Shown: one piece after another, positions 18,058 through 27,072 of the stretch
How the letters are laid out: the number at the start of each line of letters is the position of its first letter
Numbering within the stretch: the stretch's first letter is position 1
Origin: JAGVSR01 sp963750715
GTDB taxonomy: Bacteria > Pseudomonadota > Alphaproteobacteria > Rhizobiales > Hyphomicrobiaceae
Direction of reading: 5' to 3'
DNA: 64,000 nt
Assembly (NCBI GenBank): GCA_963750715.1
Contig: CAVVRP010000014.1
Location: 302,800-366,799, forward strand
Notes under the pieces: generated by a model
The model's database searches: none
The model's input: the letters and a program-made list of their open reading frames with translations, nothing else
Told to the model about the DNA's origin: nothing
Translations under genes and position numbers: made by a program

Positions 18058-19425
18058 ATGACTATTCAACAGAACACCGCCTACACACAGGGTCTCGGCG
18101 AAGAAAGCAGCATCTGGTTCAAGCTAACGGCGCTCGCCAAGGGCGATCCGGAGAACCCTATGCGCACGCTGCAGATGATGGCCGATCGCTACGGCCCGGT
18201 CATCACCGTGAACATGGCCAACCAGCGCGTTGTGTTCCTCACGGAGCCTGAGCATTTCAAGCATGTCCTCGTCGCCAAGGCCGACGACTACATCAAGTAT
18301 TTCGACGGCCTGAAGCCGGTGTTCGGCAAGTCGATGATCACGCACGACGGCGCGCTCTGGCAGAAGATCCGCATGCCCCAGCAGCCGGCGTTCCATCCTG
18401 ACATGTTCGCCGAGTACATTCCGTATTTCCTCCAGGCCATCCGCAACAAGATGGATCTGTGGGCGGGTCTCGCCAAGACCGGCGAAAAGTTCGAGATGGT
18501 CGAGCAGACGTGGACGCTCGCCGCCGACATGATCTGCAAGGCGCTGTTTGATCGCGACATGCCGTTCAACCCGCACTTCGTGTTCAAGTGCGTGAAGACC
18601 TACACCGATGTGATGAACCACAAGGCGATCCGCCTCAAGGTCGTCACCGGCGAAGAATTCCAGCTGACCGAAGAAAACGCGGCGAAAGCCATGGAAGTCT
18701 GGGCCAACGTACCGCCCACGGTGTTCGATGCCGACCCGCGCGAGGCCCGCGAGCGCACGCTGCTCAAGATGATCGAGCAGGTCGTCGCCGATCCCAGCGT
18801 GCCCGAGTTCGACCAGCAGCAGGCCATCGACGAGTTGAAGCAATACCTGTGGGCTGGCACCGAGACGACGGCGCTCACGCTCGCCTGGGCCATGTACCTG
18901 ACGTCCAAGCACCCGGAAGCCGCCGAGCACATCCGCAAGGAAGGCGAGGCGACGTACGGCGATCGCGAACCAACGGCGGCCGATTATTCGGCGCTTGCCT
19001 ATACGCGCGCTGTCATTCAGGAAACCATGCGGCTCTATCCGCCGATCTGGGGCCTGATCCGCGTCGCTTCGAAGCCCGACGTGATCGGCGGCAAGGAGAT
19101 CAAGCCGGGAGACCGCGTGGTCATGTTCGCCTATGGCGCGCACCACAATCCGAAGTTCTGGGAGGAGCCCGAAGAGTTCCGGCCTGAGCGCTGGATGGCG
19201 GGTGCGGCGAAGAAGCAGGTGAAGTACTCGTATCTGCCGTTCGGCGCAGGTAAGCGCTCGTGCATCGGCGGTGCGATGAGCCAGGTTGAGAACACGCTTG
19301 CGCTCTCGATCCTGCTGCGGCGCTTCCGCCCCGAGTATGCCGGCACCGAGCCGCCAGGCATCAACGGCACCGTGACGCTGACGCCGAAGGGCGGCCTCAT
19401 GTTCCGCGTTCGCGAACTGAGCTAG
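18058..19425 (+). CDS. Cytochrome P450
   Basis: A soluble-looking 455-residue haem monooxygenase. The I-helix oxygen-binding motif is AGTETT (about residue 267). The ExxR salt-bridge motif is ETMR at 322-325. The PERF-like motif is FRPERW, and the haem loop is FGAGKRSCIGG with the ligand Cys at about 402. The organisation resembles the class that includes CYP102-like and eukaryote-type P450s rather than the short bacterial class. No ferredoxin or reductase lies nearby, so its electron donor is unknown. ATG at 18058 has a GAGAGG site. The stop overlaps that of the convergent cobC gene. The substrate cannot be predicted. Confidence 0.93.
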   Translation: MTIQQNTAYTQGLGEESSIWFKLTALAKGDPENPMRTLQMMADRYGPVITVNMANQRVVFLTEPEHFKHVLVAKADDYIKYFDGLKPVFGKSMITHDGALWQKIRMPQQPAFHPDMFAEYIPYFLQAIRNKMDLWAGLAKTGEKFEMVEQTWTLAADMICKALFDRDMPFNPHFVFKCVKTYTDVMNHKAIRLKVVTGEEFQLTEENAAKAMEVWANVPPTVFDADPREARERTLLKMIEQVVADPSVPEFDQQQAIDELKQYLWAGTETTALTLAWAMYLTSKHPEAAEHIRKEGEATYGDREPTAADYSALAYTRAVIQETMRLYPPIWGLIRVASKPDVIGGKEIKPGDRVVMFAYGAHHNPKFWEEPEEFRPERWMAGAAKKQVKYSYLPFGAGKRSCIGGAMSQVENTLALSILLRRFRPEYAGTEPPGINGTVTLTPKGGLMFRVRELS

Positions 19426-19970
19426 CGCTCCAAGACGATTGCCTCGCCGGGGCTGGGAACCAGTCCCGACCATTCAGCAACGGACAGGCCGGCAAGCGTG
19501 CCGCGGATCGCGGCGATCGGTCCGCCGTGGCATACGGCCATCACGTCGATGTCTGTAGCGAGTTCGGCCAGCCACGCCATGGCACGGTCCCGAACCTCCA
19601 GCGTGGTCTCGCCGTCACCGGGGCGGAAGTTGTCTGGCGCCTCGACCATGCCCATCATCGCGGCCCCCGTCTCACGCCAGATGTCGTCCCACGGGCGCCC
19701 CTCCCATGTGCCGAAGTGGCATTCCATCAGGCGTGGCTCGATGACCAATGGCGAAGCCGTGAGGCGAGACACATGCGCGGCGAGCAACTGTGCGCGGCGC
19801 AGCGGCGATGACACGACCTGACGCGGCGAGAATGTCGATGCGAGATCGCCGGCGAGGTTGTGCGCGGCCACACGGCCTTCGGGACTGAGTGCAATATCGG
19901 ACTGCCCGTAGCAGCGCCCCTTCCACCGGGGAGACACTTGCGTATGGCGTACTAGGATTATTCGGCACAT
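19422..19970 (-). CDS. cobC: Histidine phosphatase, probable alpha-ribazole phosphatase
   Basis: A 182-residue phosphoglycerate-mutase-like phosphatase. The RHG motif appears as LVRHTQV, giving the phospho-accepting His near residue 9. The second catalytic His is in VCHGGPI, and ECHFGTWEGRPWDDI is the conserved middle part. Its place after cobS suggests dephosphorylation of alpha-ribazole phosphate or adenosylcobalamin phosphate in the last steps of B12 assembly. ATG at 19970 sits 4 bases after the cobS stop; an upstream TTG is less likely. The 3' end overlaps the convergent P450 gene. Confidence 0.85.
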   Translation of the reverse strand: MCRIILVRHTQVSPRWKGRCYGQSDIALSPEGRVAAHNLAGDLASTFSPRQVVSSPLRRAQLLAAHVSRLTASPLVIEPRLMECHFGTWEGRPWDDIWRETGAAMMGMVEAPDNFRPGDGETTLEVRDRAMAWLAELATDIDVMAVCHGGPIAAIRGTLAGLSVAEWSGLVPSPGEAIVLER

Positions 19971-19974
19971 CCGT

Positions 19975-20766
19975 CTAGACCTCGCGTGCAAGCACGAGCG
20001 TCGTGATCACCATACCGACATAGGCGGACGAACCGAGGCAATCACCCGTAACCCCGCCGAGACGGCGCAGGAGAAGCGTTCGGAACCAAACGACAAACGC
20101 CGCAACGAGAACCGCCGTCACCCCCATGCCAGTCCTGTCAAACCAGCCGCCGTAGGCCAGCACGGGCGACGCCAGAAGCGATCCGGTGGCGAAGGTACGC
20201 CAGTCGGCTTCCTGTCCGACATCCTTCGACAGCCCGTCGCGGGCCGGCACCGGAGGCACGACCGACATCACGCCAAGAATGGTCAAACGTCCGATGCACC
20301 CCGACAAGACGATCGCGACAGCAGCAGCGTAGGCATCGTCGAAAGTGACGAGGCCGACCGCACGCAAGGCAACCGCCAGTCCAAGTCCCAGCGCGCCGAA
20401 ACTGCCGATGCGGCTGTCCTTCAGAAGGCGTAGCGTATCTTCGCGCGTCCATCCGCCGCCGAATGCATCGCAGAAGTCGGCGACAGCGTCCTCATGAAAA
20501 GCTCCCGTCAGGCGCGCCTCGAAAGCGAGCGCCACGATCACGGCTGCCGGAAACGGCAGGACGAAGGAGCCCAGCACGAGGCAGCCGGCCGTTAGCAGCC
20601 CGATCGCCGCACCGACCAATGGGAAGTAGACCAGGCCGCGACGAATATCCTGCGGGAAAGTGGAGAGATCACGCGTTTTGCCGCCCGGCACGGGGATCTG
20701 CGACAGGAACTGCACGGCCGTGAGAAACGCGCGCGGATGCGGCTGATCGTGCCACGCGTCGCTCAT
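19975..20766 (-). CDS. cobS: Adenosylcobinamide-GDP ribazoletransferase
   Basis: Membrane-embedded cobalamin synthase (263 residues) that joins adenosylcobinamide-GDP to alpha-ribazole (phosphate). The N-terminal FLTAVQFLSQIPVP, the polar FHEDAVADFCDAFGGGWTREDTLRLLKDSRIGSFGALGL segment and the C-terminal RRLGGVTGDCLGSSAYVGM are hallmark regions. The Asp-rich stretch (EDAVADFCDA) probably binds Mg2+. About six hydrophobic segments are visible. Its ATG overlaps the cobT stop (ATGA), a sign of translational coupling. Confidence 0.95.
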   Translation of the reverse strand: MSDAWHDQPHPRAFLTAVQFLSQIPVPGGKTRDLSTFPQDIRRGLVYFPLVGAAIGLLTAGCLVLGSFVLPFPAAVIVALAFEARLTGAFHEDAVADFCDAFGGGWTREDTLRLLKDSRIGSFGALGLGLAVALRAVGLVTFDDAYAAAVAIVLSGCIGRLTILGVMSVVPPVPARDGLSKDVGQEADWRTFATGSLLASPVLAYGGWFDRTGMGVTAVLVAAFVVWFRTLLLRRLGGVTGDCLGSSAYVGMVITTLVLAREV

Positions 20767-21764
20767 CCGGTGACATCCTTGAGGGTCGCCACGTTGGCGG
20801 AAAGAGCGGCCGCCGCATCGAGTATGGGCATCAGCAGCAGCGCGCCGGTGCCTTCACCGAGCCGTAGCTGCCAGTCGAGGTAGGGTTCAAGGCCCAGCCG
20901 CACGAGTGCGATCGCATGAGCGGGCTCGGCGCTGACATGCGAGGCCATCGCAGTGTCGAGCGCCGCCGGATCTACCGACTGCGCAATGATCGCGGCCGCA
21001 CCCGTGACGACGCCATCGAGCACGATCGGCAGATCGGCCTGCGCGGCGGCGGCGATAGCGCCTGCCATCGCAACGATCTCGAACCCGGCGACCCCGGCCA
21101 TCGCCGCGACGGGATCGTCCCCGACGAACTTTCGTGCGTTGGCGACGGCTGCTTCGACGACTTCCCTTTTTCGCGCCAACGTCTGGTCCGTCGCGCCCGC
21201 ACCGGGCCCCACAACGGCGCCAGCTTCGGCATCGCAGCCAAGTGCTACGAGGCAGGCCGCAGGAGTAGTGTTGCCGATGCCGATTTCGCCAAGCGCCAGA
21301 ATTCGCACGCCCTCGGCCCGCGCAGCATCGACCTCGTCGTGCCCGACGGTCCATGCCGCCCAGAATTGTTCAGGCGACATGGCCGGACCGTGCGCAAGGC
21401 TCGCCGTACCGCGCGCGATGCGGCGGTCGCTATAGATGCCGCCCGGCGGCGTGGCAGTCTTCGAACCGACATCGACGAGAGACACATCGGTCCCGGACGC
21501 AGCCGCCAATGCCGAGCAGCAAGCGCGGCCCGATGCGATGGCGCCGATCATGGCGGCGGTGACCTCGCTCGGCCAGATGCCGACACCATCCGCGACGACG
21601 CCGTGATCGCCGGCAAAGATCAACAGCTTGCGCGGGCGCGTCACGGGGGCGAGCGTGCCCTGAATCGAGCCGAGTTGCACCGCCAGCGTTTCCAGGCGGC
21701 CGAGGCTGCCTTTGGGCTTGGCGAGGCTGTCGAGGTGAGCGGCAACGCGTTCGGCAGATATCAT
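20763..21764 (-). CDS. cobT: Nicotinate-nucleotide:dimethylbenzimidazole phosphoribosyltransferase
   Basis: Makes alpha-ribazole phosphate, the lower-ligand precursor of cobalamin, from nicotinate mononucleotide and dimethylbenzimidazole. Family features are LAKPKGSLGRLETLA at the N-terminus, FAGDHGVVADGVGIWPSEVT, GEIGIGNTTPAACL (substrate loop) and LRLGEGTGALLLMPILDAA near the C-terminus, where the catalytic Glu lies. The 333 residues are normal. It is the first gene of the cobT-cobS-cobC operon and sits 67 bases downstream of ndk, separated by a hairpin. Confidence 0.96.
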   Translation of the reverse strand: MISAERVAAHLDSLAKPKGSLGRLETLAVQLGSIQGTLAPVTRPRKLLIFAGDHGVVADGVGIWPSEVTAAMIGAIASGRACCSALAAASGTDVSLVDVGSKTATPPGGIYSDRRIARGTASLAHGPAMSPEQFWAAWTVGHDEVDAARAEGVRILALGEIGIGNTTPAACLVALGCDAEAGAVVGPGAGATDQTLARKREVVEAAVANARKFVGDDPVAAMAGVAGFEIVAMAGAIAAAAQADLPIVLDGVVTGAAAIIAQSVDPAALDTAMASHVSAEPAHAIALVRLGLEPYLDWQLRLGEGTGALLLMPILDAAAALSANVATLKDVTG

Positions 21765-21775
21765 TTCGCCCCGTC

Positions 21776-21801
21776 AAAACTTCAGGCCCCGATGAGGGGC
21801 C
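21776..21801 (-). terminator. Probable terminator of ndk
   Basis: A hairpin GGCCCC (21785-21790) / GGGGCC (21796-21801) has a five-base loop. Read in the ndk direction it is followed by TGAAGTTTTG, a short T-run. It lies between ndk and cobT. Confidence 0.55.
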
Positions 21802-21831
21802 AGAAACACAATATAGCCGAAACCGCGAACG

Positions 21832-22254
21832 TCAGCCGACGATCTCGTCGAGGCGGAAATTCAAGGCGATCTCGCGATCGGCGGCCGCGGCGCTATCGGA
21901 GCCGTGCGAGGAGTTCTCGCCCTTGGACAAGGCGAAAAGCTTGCGGATGGTGCCGTCCTTGGCTTCCTTCGGGTCCGTGGCGCCCATCACGTCGCGATAC
22001 TTGGCGATGGCATCCTCGCCTTCCAAAACCTGCAGCACGAGCGGCCCGGAGGTCATGAAATCGCACAGTTCGCCATAGAAGGGTCTTGCCTTGTGCTCTT
22101 CATAGAACTTCTCGGCCTGGGCCCGTGTCCAACGGACGCGCTTCTGAGCGACGATCCGCAGCCCCGCCTTCTCGATCACGGCGTTGATGGAGCCGGTCAG
22201 ATTGCGGCGGGTCGCGTCAGGCTTGATGATGGAAAATGTGCGCTCGATGGCCAT
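21832..22254 (-). CDS. ndk: Nucleoside diphosphate kinase
   Basis: Equalises nucleoside triphosphate pools by moving phosphate through a phosphohistidine. The 140 residues start with AIERTFSIIKPDATRRN. The catalytic His is at 117 in the NSSHGSDS motif; the usual context is Asn-x2-His-Gly-Ser-Asp-Ser. ATG at 22254 is chosen; the open frame upstream has no family similarity. It is transcribed alone, with a hairpin terminator after it. Confidence 0.97.
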   Translation of the reverse strand: MAIERTFSIIKPDATRRNLTGSINAVIEKAGLRIVAQKRVRWTRAQAEKFYEEHKARPFYGELCDFMTSGPLVLQVLEGEDAIAKYRDVMGATDPKEAKDGTIRKLFALSKGENSSHGSDSAAAADREIALNFRLDEIVG

Positions 22255-22608
22255 CTCGGTCTTTCTTTCTGAGGTCGGGCTTATGTGCCATTGATTGCGG
22301 CGGGTTATAGCGGCGCGGCCGTTAGCCTTCAAGGCAGACGCACTGCGCCAGTGCCACAGGCGCGATTTGGCGGCCGCTCGCCCCGCTATTGCCCGGATTC
22401 TTCTGGAAAACCAGAACACTTGAACTCATTATCAGCCACGCAGTTGACCTTGAGACGACAACGGGCAGGCGGGTGCATTGACGAACATGGTGCAACGGAC
22501 CAGAAAAGACGGGTTCTGTGCGGTTTGCCGTTTGCCGGTCTCAAGTGAAGGCCCGGGGGGAATGGCTGTCGCAATTCCCATTTGCAAGGCTTACTCGCCG
22601 TGAGCGTC
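22255..22608. other. Divergent intergenic region between ndk and the GYF-domain gene
   Basis: These 354 bases separate two divergent genes and should hold both promoters. The middle (about 22420-22450) is less GC-rich, including a GTTGACC that could be a -35 element for the plus-strand gene. I see no tRNA, repeat or additional coding region. Confidence 0.4.
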
Positions 22609-23868
22609 ATGGACTCTTCCGTTCAGTGGTACATCGCCCGCGACGGCCAGCAACACGGCCCGCTTTCGGACGCCGAAATGCGCAAGCTCGTGGAACTCGG
22701 CCACCTACGCCAGACAGACCTGGTTTGGAAACAGGGCTTCCCGGATTGGCGCAGCGCGCCGGCCGTGTTCCAGGCCCCTGCTGCCCCGCCCACCGCCGCG
22801 ATCGCCAACCGCCCCGCAGAAACGCCGGAGCAGCCGCAGGCGGCTCGGACCGCCGGCCAGCAGGCAGCACCCCGTACGGAACCCCGGCAGCAAGTGCCCT
22901 CGCCGCAGCCCCAGCCTCAGATGAATGCCACGCGCGAACGCACAACAGAGCCCGTGCACGAGCGCACCGTGGAGCCGTTGCATGAGTCGTCGTCCGGCCA
23001 TAGGCGCACGACCGCGGTCGCCCTCGTTCTGCTTGGGGTCATCGGCGGGGGGTCGTGGCTCGGTTACCAGAACCGCGACCGGCTTCTGCAGTTGGCCGGT
23101 GCAAAACAGGAGATCACCGAGACACCTATCATCAGGGCGGCCGTGGAACCCGCAGCCGTCCCGGGCGAGCCGGCGACCGCCGTACCTGGCCCGGCACCTG
23201 CGCCTTCGGTCAGCGTCGACGCCATCGACGTGGAGTTCCAGAAGACACCGCTTTGGGTCTACCTGAAGCAGCAGTTCCCCGACTGGTACGGAGAGCGCCT
23301 GCGCGAAACGGCCAAACTCGCCAATGAGAAAAAGTCCGATGCCGAGATCGCCAGGAGCACCGTCGATGCGCTCGTTGCGCTTCGCCGGGAGAACGCGAAG
23401 TCGGCCCTTGCCGCAGGCCCGGCGCAGCTGAAGAACGTGGCGGCGGCATTCCTCGACAACCTCAAGGCACTCCAGGCGCAGAGCATCGACGCGTGTTTCG
23501 CGTTCATCAGCGGAGGCGAAGCGACCCCGGCCGCCGTGGAAATGATGCAAAAAGCGGAAACGAGTTCGCCGATCCATGCGCAGCTGACCGCCGTCTTCAC
23601 GGCCGTGGTCGAAGGGCGCACGACGCCTGTCACTCACGCAGCGCCGCAGAAGGAAGACTATGACATGCTCGCGGCCGAACTCGGCAAACTCGGCTGGAGC
23701 CGCGAAGACATCCAGCTCTTCGCCGATCCCAAGTCGCTGGCCCAGGCCCCGCGTGACAAGGTGTGCCACATGGTCCAGGACTGGTTTTCGGCTCACCTTT
23801 CGATCCAGGACGGCGCGGCGCAGGAGCGGCTGCTGTTCGAGACCATCCGCCCCATCGTCGCCGGCTGA
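22609..23868 (+). CDS. GYF_2-domain membrane protein
   Basis: A 419-residue protein. It begins with a GYF_2-type domain (WYIARDGQQHGPLSDAEMRKLVELGHLRQTDLVW, residues 7-45). A long Pro/Ala/Gln-rich, disordered linker runs to about residue 125. One transmembrane segment follows (about 135-153, TTAVALVLLGVIGGGSWLGY). After it comes a mostly helical domain (about 205-419) with WVYLKQQFPDWYGERLRETAKLANEKKSDAEIA. GYF-type domains bind proline-rich peptides, and in bacteria they usually stand at the cytoplasmic start of a membrane-anchored protein. The C-terminal domain faces the periplasm by topology. I know no function for it. ATG at 22609 is chosen over an upstream TTG. Confidence 0.75.
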   Translation: MDSSVQWYIARDGQQHGPLSDAEMRKLVELGHLRQTDLVWKQGFPDWRSAPAVFQAPAAPPTAAIANRPAETPEQPQAARTAGQQAAPRTEPRQQVPSPQPQPQMNATRERTTEPVHERTVEPLHESSSGHRRTTAVALVLLGVIGGGSWLGYQNRDRLLQLAGAKQEITETPIIRAAVEPAAVPGEPATAVPGPAPAPSVSVDAIDVEFQKTPLWVYLKQQFPDWYGERLRETAKLANEKKSDAEIARSTVDALVALRRENAKSALAAGPAQLKNVAAAFLDNLKALQAQSIDACFAFISGGEATPAAVEMMQKAETSSPIHAQLTAVFTAVVEGRTTPVTHAAPQKEDYDMLAAELGKLGWSREDIQLFADPKSLAQAPRDKVCHMVQDWFSAHLSIQDGAAQERLLFETIRPIVAG

Positions 23869-23878
23869 CGGCTCGCCC

Positions 23879-24229
23879 ATGCTTCAGACGATCATCAAGA
23901 TCGCCCTGACGAGTGTTCTCGTTGTCGCCGTGGCGGAGGCCGGCAAGCGCAGCGTGGTACTCGGTGCAATTCTGGCGTCTTTACCGCTGACTTCGCTTCT
24001 GGCCATGATCTGGCTGTTTGCAGAGACCGGCGATACGGAGAAGGTCGCCAGTCTGGCAACGGGAATTTTCTGGCTGGTGCTGCCGTCGTTGATACTTTTC
24101 GTGACCTTGCCGGTTCTGCTGCGCAAGGGGGTGGGATTTGCTCCGAGCCTCGCCCTGTCCGTGGCGCTGACGGTGGCCGGATACGTCCTCATGCTGGAGG
24201 TTCTGAAGCGCTTCGGCATCGAAATCTGA
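23879..24229 (+). CDS. DUF3147-like small membrane protein
   Basis: A 116-residue protein made of four hydrophobic helices (residues 5-22, 27-45, 57-80 and 90-110) with the short basic loop LLRKGVGF. The pattern AEAGKRSVVLGAILASLPLTSLLAMIWL matches the DUF3147 family of inner-membrane proteins of unknown role. ATG at 23879 follows the GYF-domain gene by 10 bases, so the two are probably co-transcribed. It is followed after 56 bases by the ABC-F gene. Confidence 0.7.
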   Translation: MLQTIIKIALTSVLVVAVAEAGKRSVVLGAILASLPLTSLLAMIWLFAETGDTEKVASLATGIFWLVLPSLILFVTLPVLLRKGVGFAPSLALSVALTVAGYVLMLEVLKRFGIEI

Positions 24230-24285
24230 GCACTTCATACCCACCCCTCGTGACAGGGGCCGCGCGACCGGCTATCCCGCACGCT

Positions 24286-26202
24286 ATGCTTCACATCAAC
24301 GACCTCGTCTACCGCATCGAAGGCAAGCCTATCTTCGACAGTGCCACCGCCGGAATTCCGACGGGGCACAAGGTCGGGCTGGTCGGACGCAATGGCGCGG
24401 GCAAGTCGACACTTCTGAAACTCATCACTGGAGAAATCCATCCCGACGATGGTTCGATCACCATGTCGCGCGGGGCCGCCATCGGCTACCTGGCGCAGGA
24501 GGCGCCTGGCGGATCCGAATCCCTTCTCGAATGGGTGCTGACCGCCGACAAGGAACGCGCCAGCCTGCTCGCGGAAGCCGAGACGGCGACCGATCCTCAT
24601 CGCATCGCCGAGATCCAGGTGCGCCTGAGCGATATTAACGCCCATTCCGCACCGGCTCGCGCCGCTGGGATTCTTGCTGGTCTGGGTTTCAACGACGAAG
24701 CGCAGAAACGCGCCTGCTCGGAGTTCTCGGGCGGTTGGCGCATGCGCGTTGCCCTTGCGAGCGTGCTGTTCATGGAGCCCGAGATCCTGCTTCTCGACGA
24801 GCCGACAAACTATCTGGACCTCGAAGGCACTCTATGGCTCGAATCCTATCTCAAGAGTTATCAGCACACCGCGGTGATCGTCAGCCACGACCGCGGCCTC
24901 CTCAATCGAGTGCCCGGCGCCATCCTCCATCTCGATCGCGGCAAGCTCACCCTCTATTCCGGCGGCTACGACGACTTTGAGGAAGCGCGCCGCGAAAAGC
25001 AGCGCCTCGAACTTAAACTCAAGAAAAAGCAGGACGAGGACCGGCGCCGCATCCAGGCTTTCATCGACCGCTTCAAAGCCAAGGCGACGAAAGCCAAGCA
25101 GGCGCAGAGCCGCGTCAAGACGCTGGCCAAGATGCAGCCGATCGCGGCGAGCGCCGAGGACCGGGTGGTGCCGTTTACGCTGCCCAATCCGGAGAAAATG
25201 CTGGCGAGCCCCTTGCTGCGCATCGAAAGCGCAACCGCCGGCTATGCGACTGGCCATCCGATCCTCACAGGGCTCGATTTGCGCCTCGACCAGGACGACC
25301 GAATCGCCCTGCTCGGCGCCAACGGCAACGGCAAGTCGACCTTCGCAAAGCTCCTTGCCGGCAAGCTGGCACCGTTAACAGGCAGCGTCTTCGGCGCCAA
25401 CCGCGTCACAGTCGGATATTTCGCGCAGCATCAGCTCGACGAATTGACCCCGCAGGCGACCCCCTACGACTACATCGCCAGGCTGATGCCGGAAGCGACA
25501 GAAGCGCAGAAGCGCACGCAACTCGGCACCTTCGGATTTTCCGCCGACAAGGCCGACACCAAATGCGGTAATCTGTCAGGCGGCGAGAAAGCGCGTCTCC
25601 TAATTGCGCTGACGGCGTTCCACGGCCCCCATCTGCTGATCCTCGACGAGCCGACCAACCATCTCGACATCGACAGCCGCGAGGCGCTGATCCACGCACT
25701 TGCCGAATATGAGGGCGCCGTCATCCTGATCAGCCACGACCGGCATTTGGTCGAGGCGACAGCCGACCGCCTGTGGATCGTAAGCAACGGCACCGTGCGA
25801 TCCTACGACGGCGACATGGAGAACTATCGCCAGGAACTTTTGGCGGAGCGTGGGGGGAAGTCGCGCGATGGCGGCCGGGTGAACGCAGGTGCTGGCGAAG
25901 CCAAGGCCGATCGCGCCGCGCAACGCCGCTCGGCCGCAGACCGCCGCGCCGAACTTGCTCCACTCAAGAAAGCGATGCAGGCAGCCGAGAAACGCGTCGA
26001 GGACCTCGGCCGCGAGCTGGCGAAGCTCGACGCGAAGCTCGCAGATCCGTCTTTGTACGAAGATGCCCAGCGGGCCCAGAAGCTGTCTCTGGAGCGTGGA
26101 ATAATGTCGAAGAAGCTCGTCGAGGCGGAAGAAGATTGGCTCTTGGCCAGTGAAGCCTTTGAGACGGCCGAAGGCAGTTCACCAATCACCGTCAAAAACT
26201 GA
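24286..26202 (+). CDS. ABC-F family ATPase
   Basis: A soluble 638-residue protein with two fused ABC ATPase domains and no membrane part. Domain 1 has Walker A GRNGAGKST, signature FSGGWRMR and Walker B LLLDEPTNYLDL. A charged linker rich in Lys/Arg (about residues 240-290) follows. Domain 2 has Walker A GANGNGKST, signature LSGGEKARL and Walker B LILDEPTNHLDI. A C-terminal coiled coil (about 560-630, KKAMQAAEKRVEDLGRELAKLDAKLA) resembles the Uup/YheS subgroup. ABC-F proteins act on ribosomes or on nucleic acids, not in transport. ATG at 24286 fits the family start MLHINDLVYRI. Confidence 0.93.
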   Translation: MLHINDLVYRIEGKPIFDSATAGIPTGHKVGLVGRNGAGKSTLLKLITGEIHPDDGSITMSRGAAIGYLAQEAPGGSESLLEWVLTADKERASLLAEAETATDPHRIAEIQVRLSDINAHSAPARAAGILAGLGFNDEAQKRACSEFSGGWRMRVALASVLFMEPEILLLDEPTNYLDLEGTLWLESYLKSYQHTAVIVSHDRGLLNRVPGAILHLDRGKLTLYSGGYDDFEEARREKQRLELKLKKKQDEDRRRIQAFIDRFKAKATKAKQAQSRVKTLAKMQPIAASAEDRVVPFTLPNPEKMLASPLLRIESATAGYATGHPILTGLDLRLDQDDRIALLGANGNGKSTFAKLLAGKLAPLTGSVFGANRVTVGYFAQHQLDELTPQATPYDYIARLMPEATEAQKRTQLGTFGFSADKADTKCGNLSGGEKARLLIALTAFHGPHLLILDEPTNHLDIDSREALIHALAEYEGAVILISHDRHLVEATADRLWIVSNGTVRSYDGDMENYRQELLAERGGKSRDGGRVNAGAGEAKADRAAQRRSAADRRAELAPLKKAMQAAEKRVEDLGRELAKLDAKLADPSLYEDAQRAQKLSLERGIMSKKLVEAEEDWLLASEAFETAEGSSPITVKN

Positions 26203-26250
26203 ACGGCGGCCAGTCGGTTCTTGCGGCCCTCGCGCAACTTTTTTCAACAA

Positions 26251-26731
26251 TCACCCGGCTGCGAGAGACAACATTCTTGATTCTTGACGATTTTGCGAAG
26301 GCGCAAAGCAAAGTGTTTCTGTATTAACCATACTTGGTCGTCGCACCAGCGGCACGTCGAGCTGCAGCGTGTCGCAGGCCAGCGTCGGGAACTTGCCCTG
26401 CCCCTTCGCCTTTTTCAGCACCACGATTCCGAGGGAGGACAGCCGGGCGAGCGTCGGGGTCAGGCTGGCCTTGGGCCGGACCAGACAGTCGCGATAGTTC
26501 GGCCAGCGTCTTGGGCTCCGAGGTTTTGATCATGCGCAACAGGCGCAAATTCCTGTCCGACAGAAGACGCATCAGTTTCTCAGGACGCACGGTCTGCGGA
26601 AGGGTCTTCGGACGTGCCGCGCCGTGACCTGCACTGGATGCCCCGTAATCGCCCTGCGGCCCCGGTTCGGCCTGCGACCGCTCTAGATGCAGCACCTTGG
26701 CGTTGTCTTCGATTGCCATCCTTACCTTCAT
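26251..26731 (-). pseudogene. HVO_A0114-type helix-turn-helix regulator, frameshifted
   Basis: On the minus strand the gene starts near ATG 26731 (MKVRMAIEDNAK) and leads into a winged helix: KLMRLLSDRNLRLLRMIKTSEPKTLAELSRLSG. One extra base at about 26480-26485 then shifts the frame. In the corrected frame the family continues with KASLTPTLARLSSLGIVVLKKAKG and FPTLACDTLQLDVPLVRRP, ending at TGA 26251. This matches the HVO_A0114 family of putative DNA-binding proteins, some of which act as antitoxins. No partner gene is seen beside it. It is either a true decay or a base-calling error. Confidence 0.65.
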
Positions 26732-27072
26732 CTGGTTAAGCGGGAACCGCGTGGCCAGCATAAATGGCCGCGTCGGGCGAGCCCGCACCGTGACGGCGCA
26801 ATATAGTGCGCTCTACCGGGGTAAACGTTACATTGCTCATCCAAGATCACTGTGGCCGAGTACGAATTGTGCAGCCGCCTTTCCGGGAACCGCGAAAACC
26901 GTCGATGGTAAGTCGCATAGACGAGCCACCGCGGCCTTGAAAATCCGGAAAAAATTATGGGTACGATCAGGCCTCAGCCCCCGCTTCGAGACGTGGCGCC
27001 GGGCGTCAGGCACCGAGTAGACGGCACGGTTGCAGTGGACAGCCGAGGTCGGGGCTCGCGTTTCCGTGGGAT
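26732..27072. other. Intergenic stretch between the HTH remnant and glyS
   Basis: These 341 bases hold no recognisable gene on either strand. I looked for a toxin partner of the HTH remnant and did not find one. The minus-strand part near 26732-26830 is probably the promoter region of the HTH gene, and the right end is the 3' flank of glyS. Confidence 0.4.

Noticed and set aside
18124..19473. Minus-strand open frame (about 450 codons) across the P450 gene
   Set aside because: The P450 has all its haem and ExxR motifs on the plus strand. The opposite frame is an Arg/His/Leu-rich mirror and has no domain.
22705..23880. Minus-strand open frame (about 390 codons) across the GYF-domain gene
   Set aside because: Composition looks like the reverse of the GYF-domain and Pro-rich linker; no domain or start signal.
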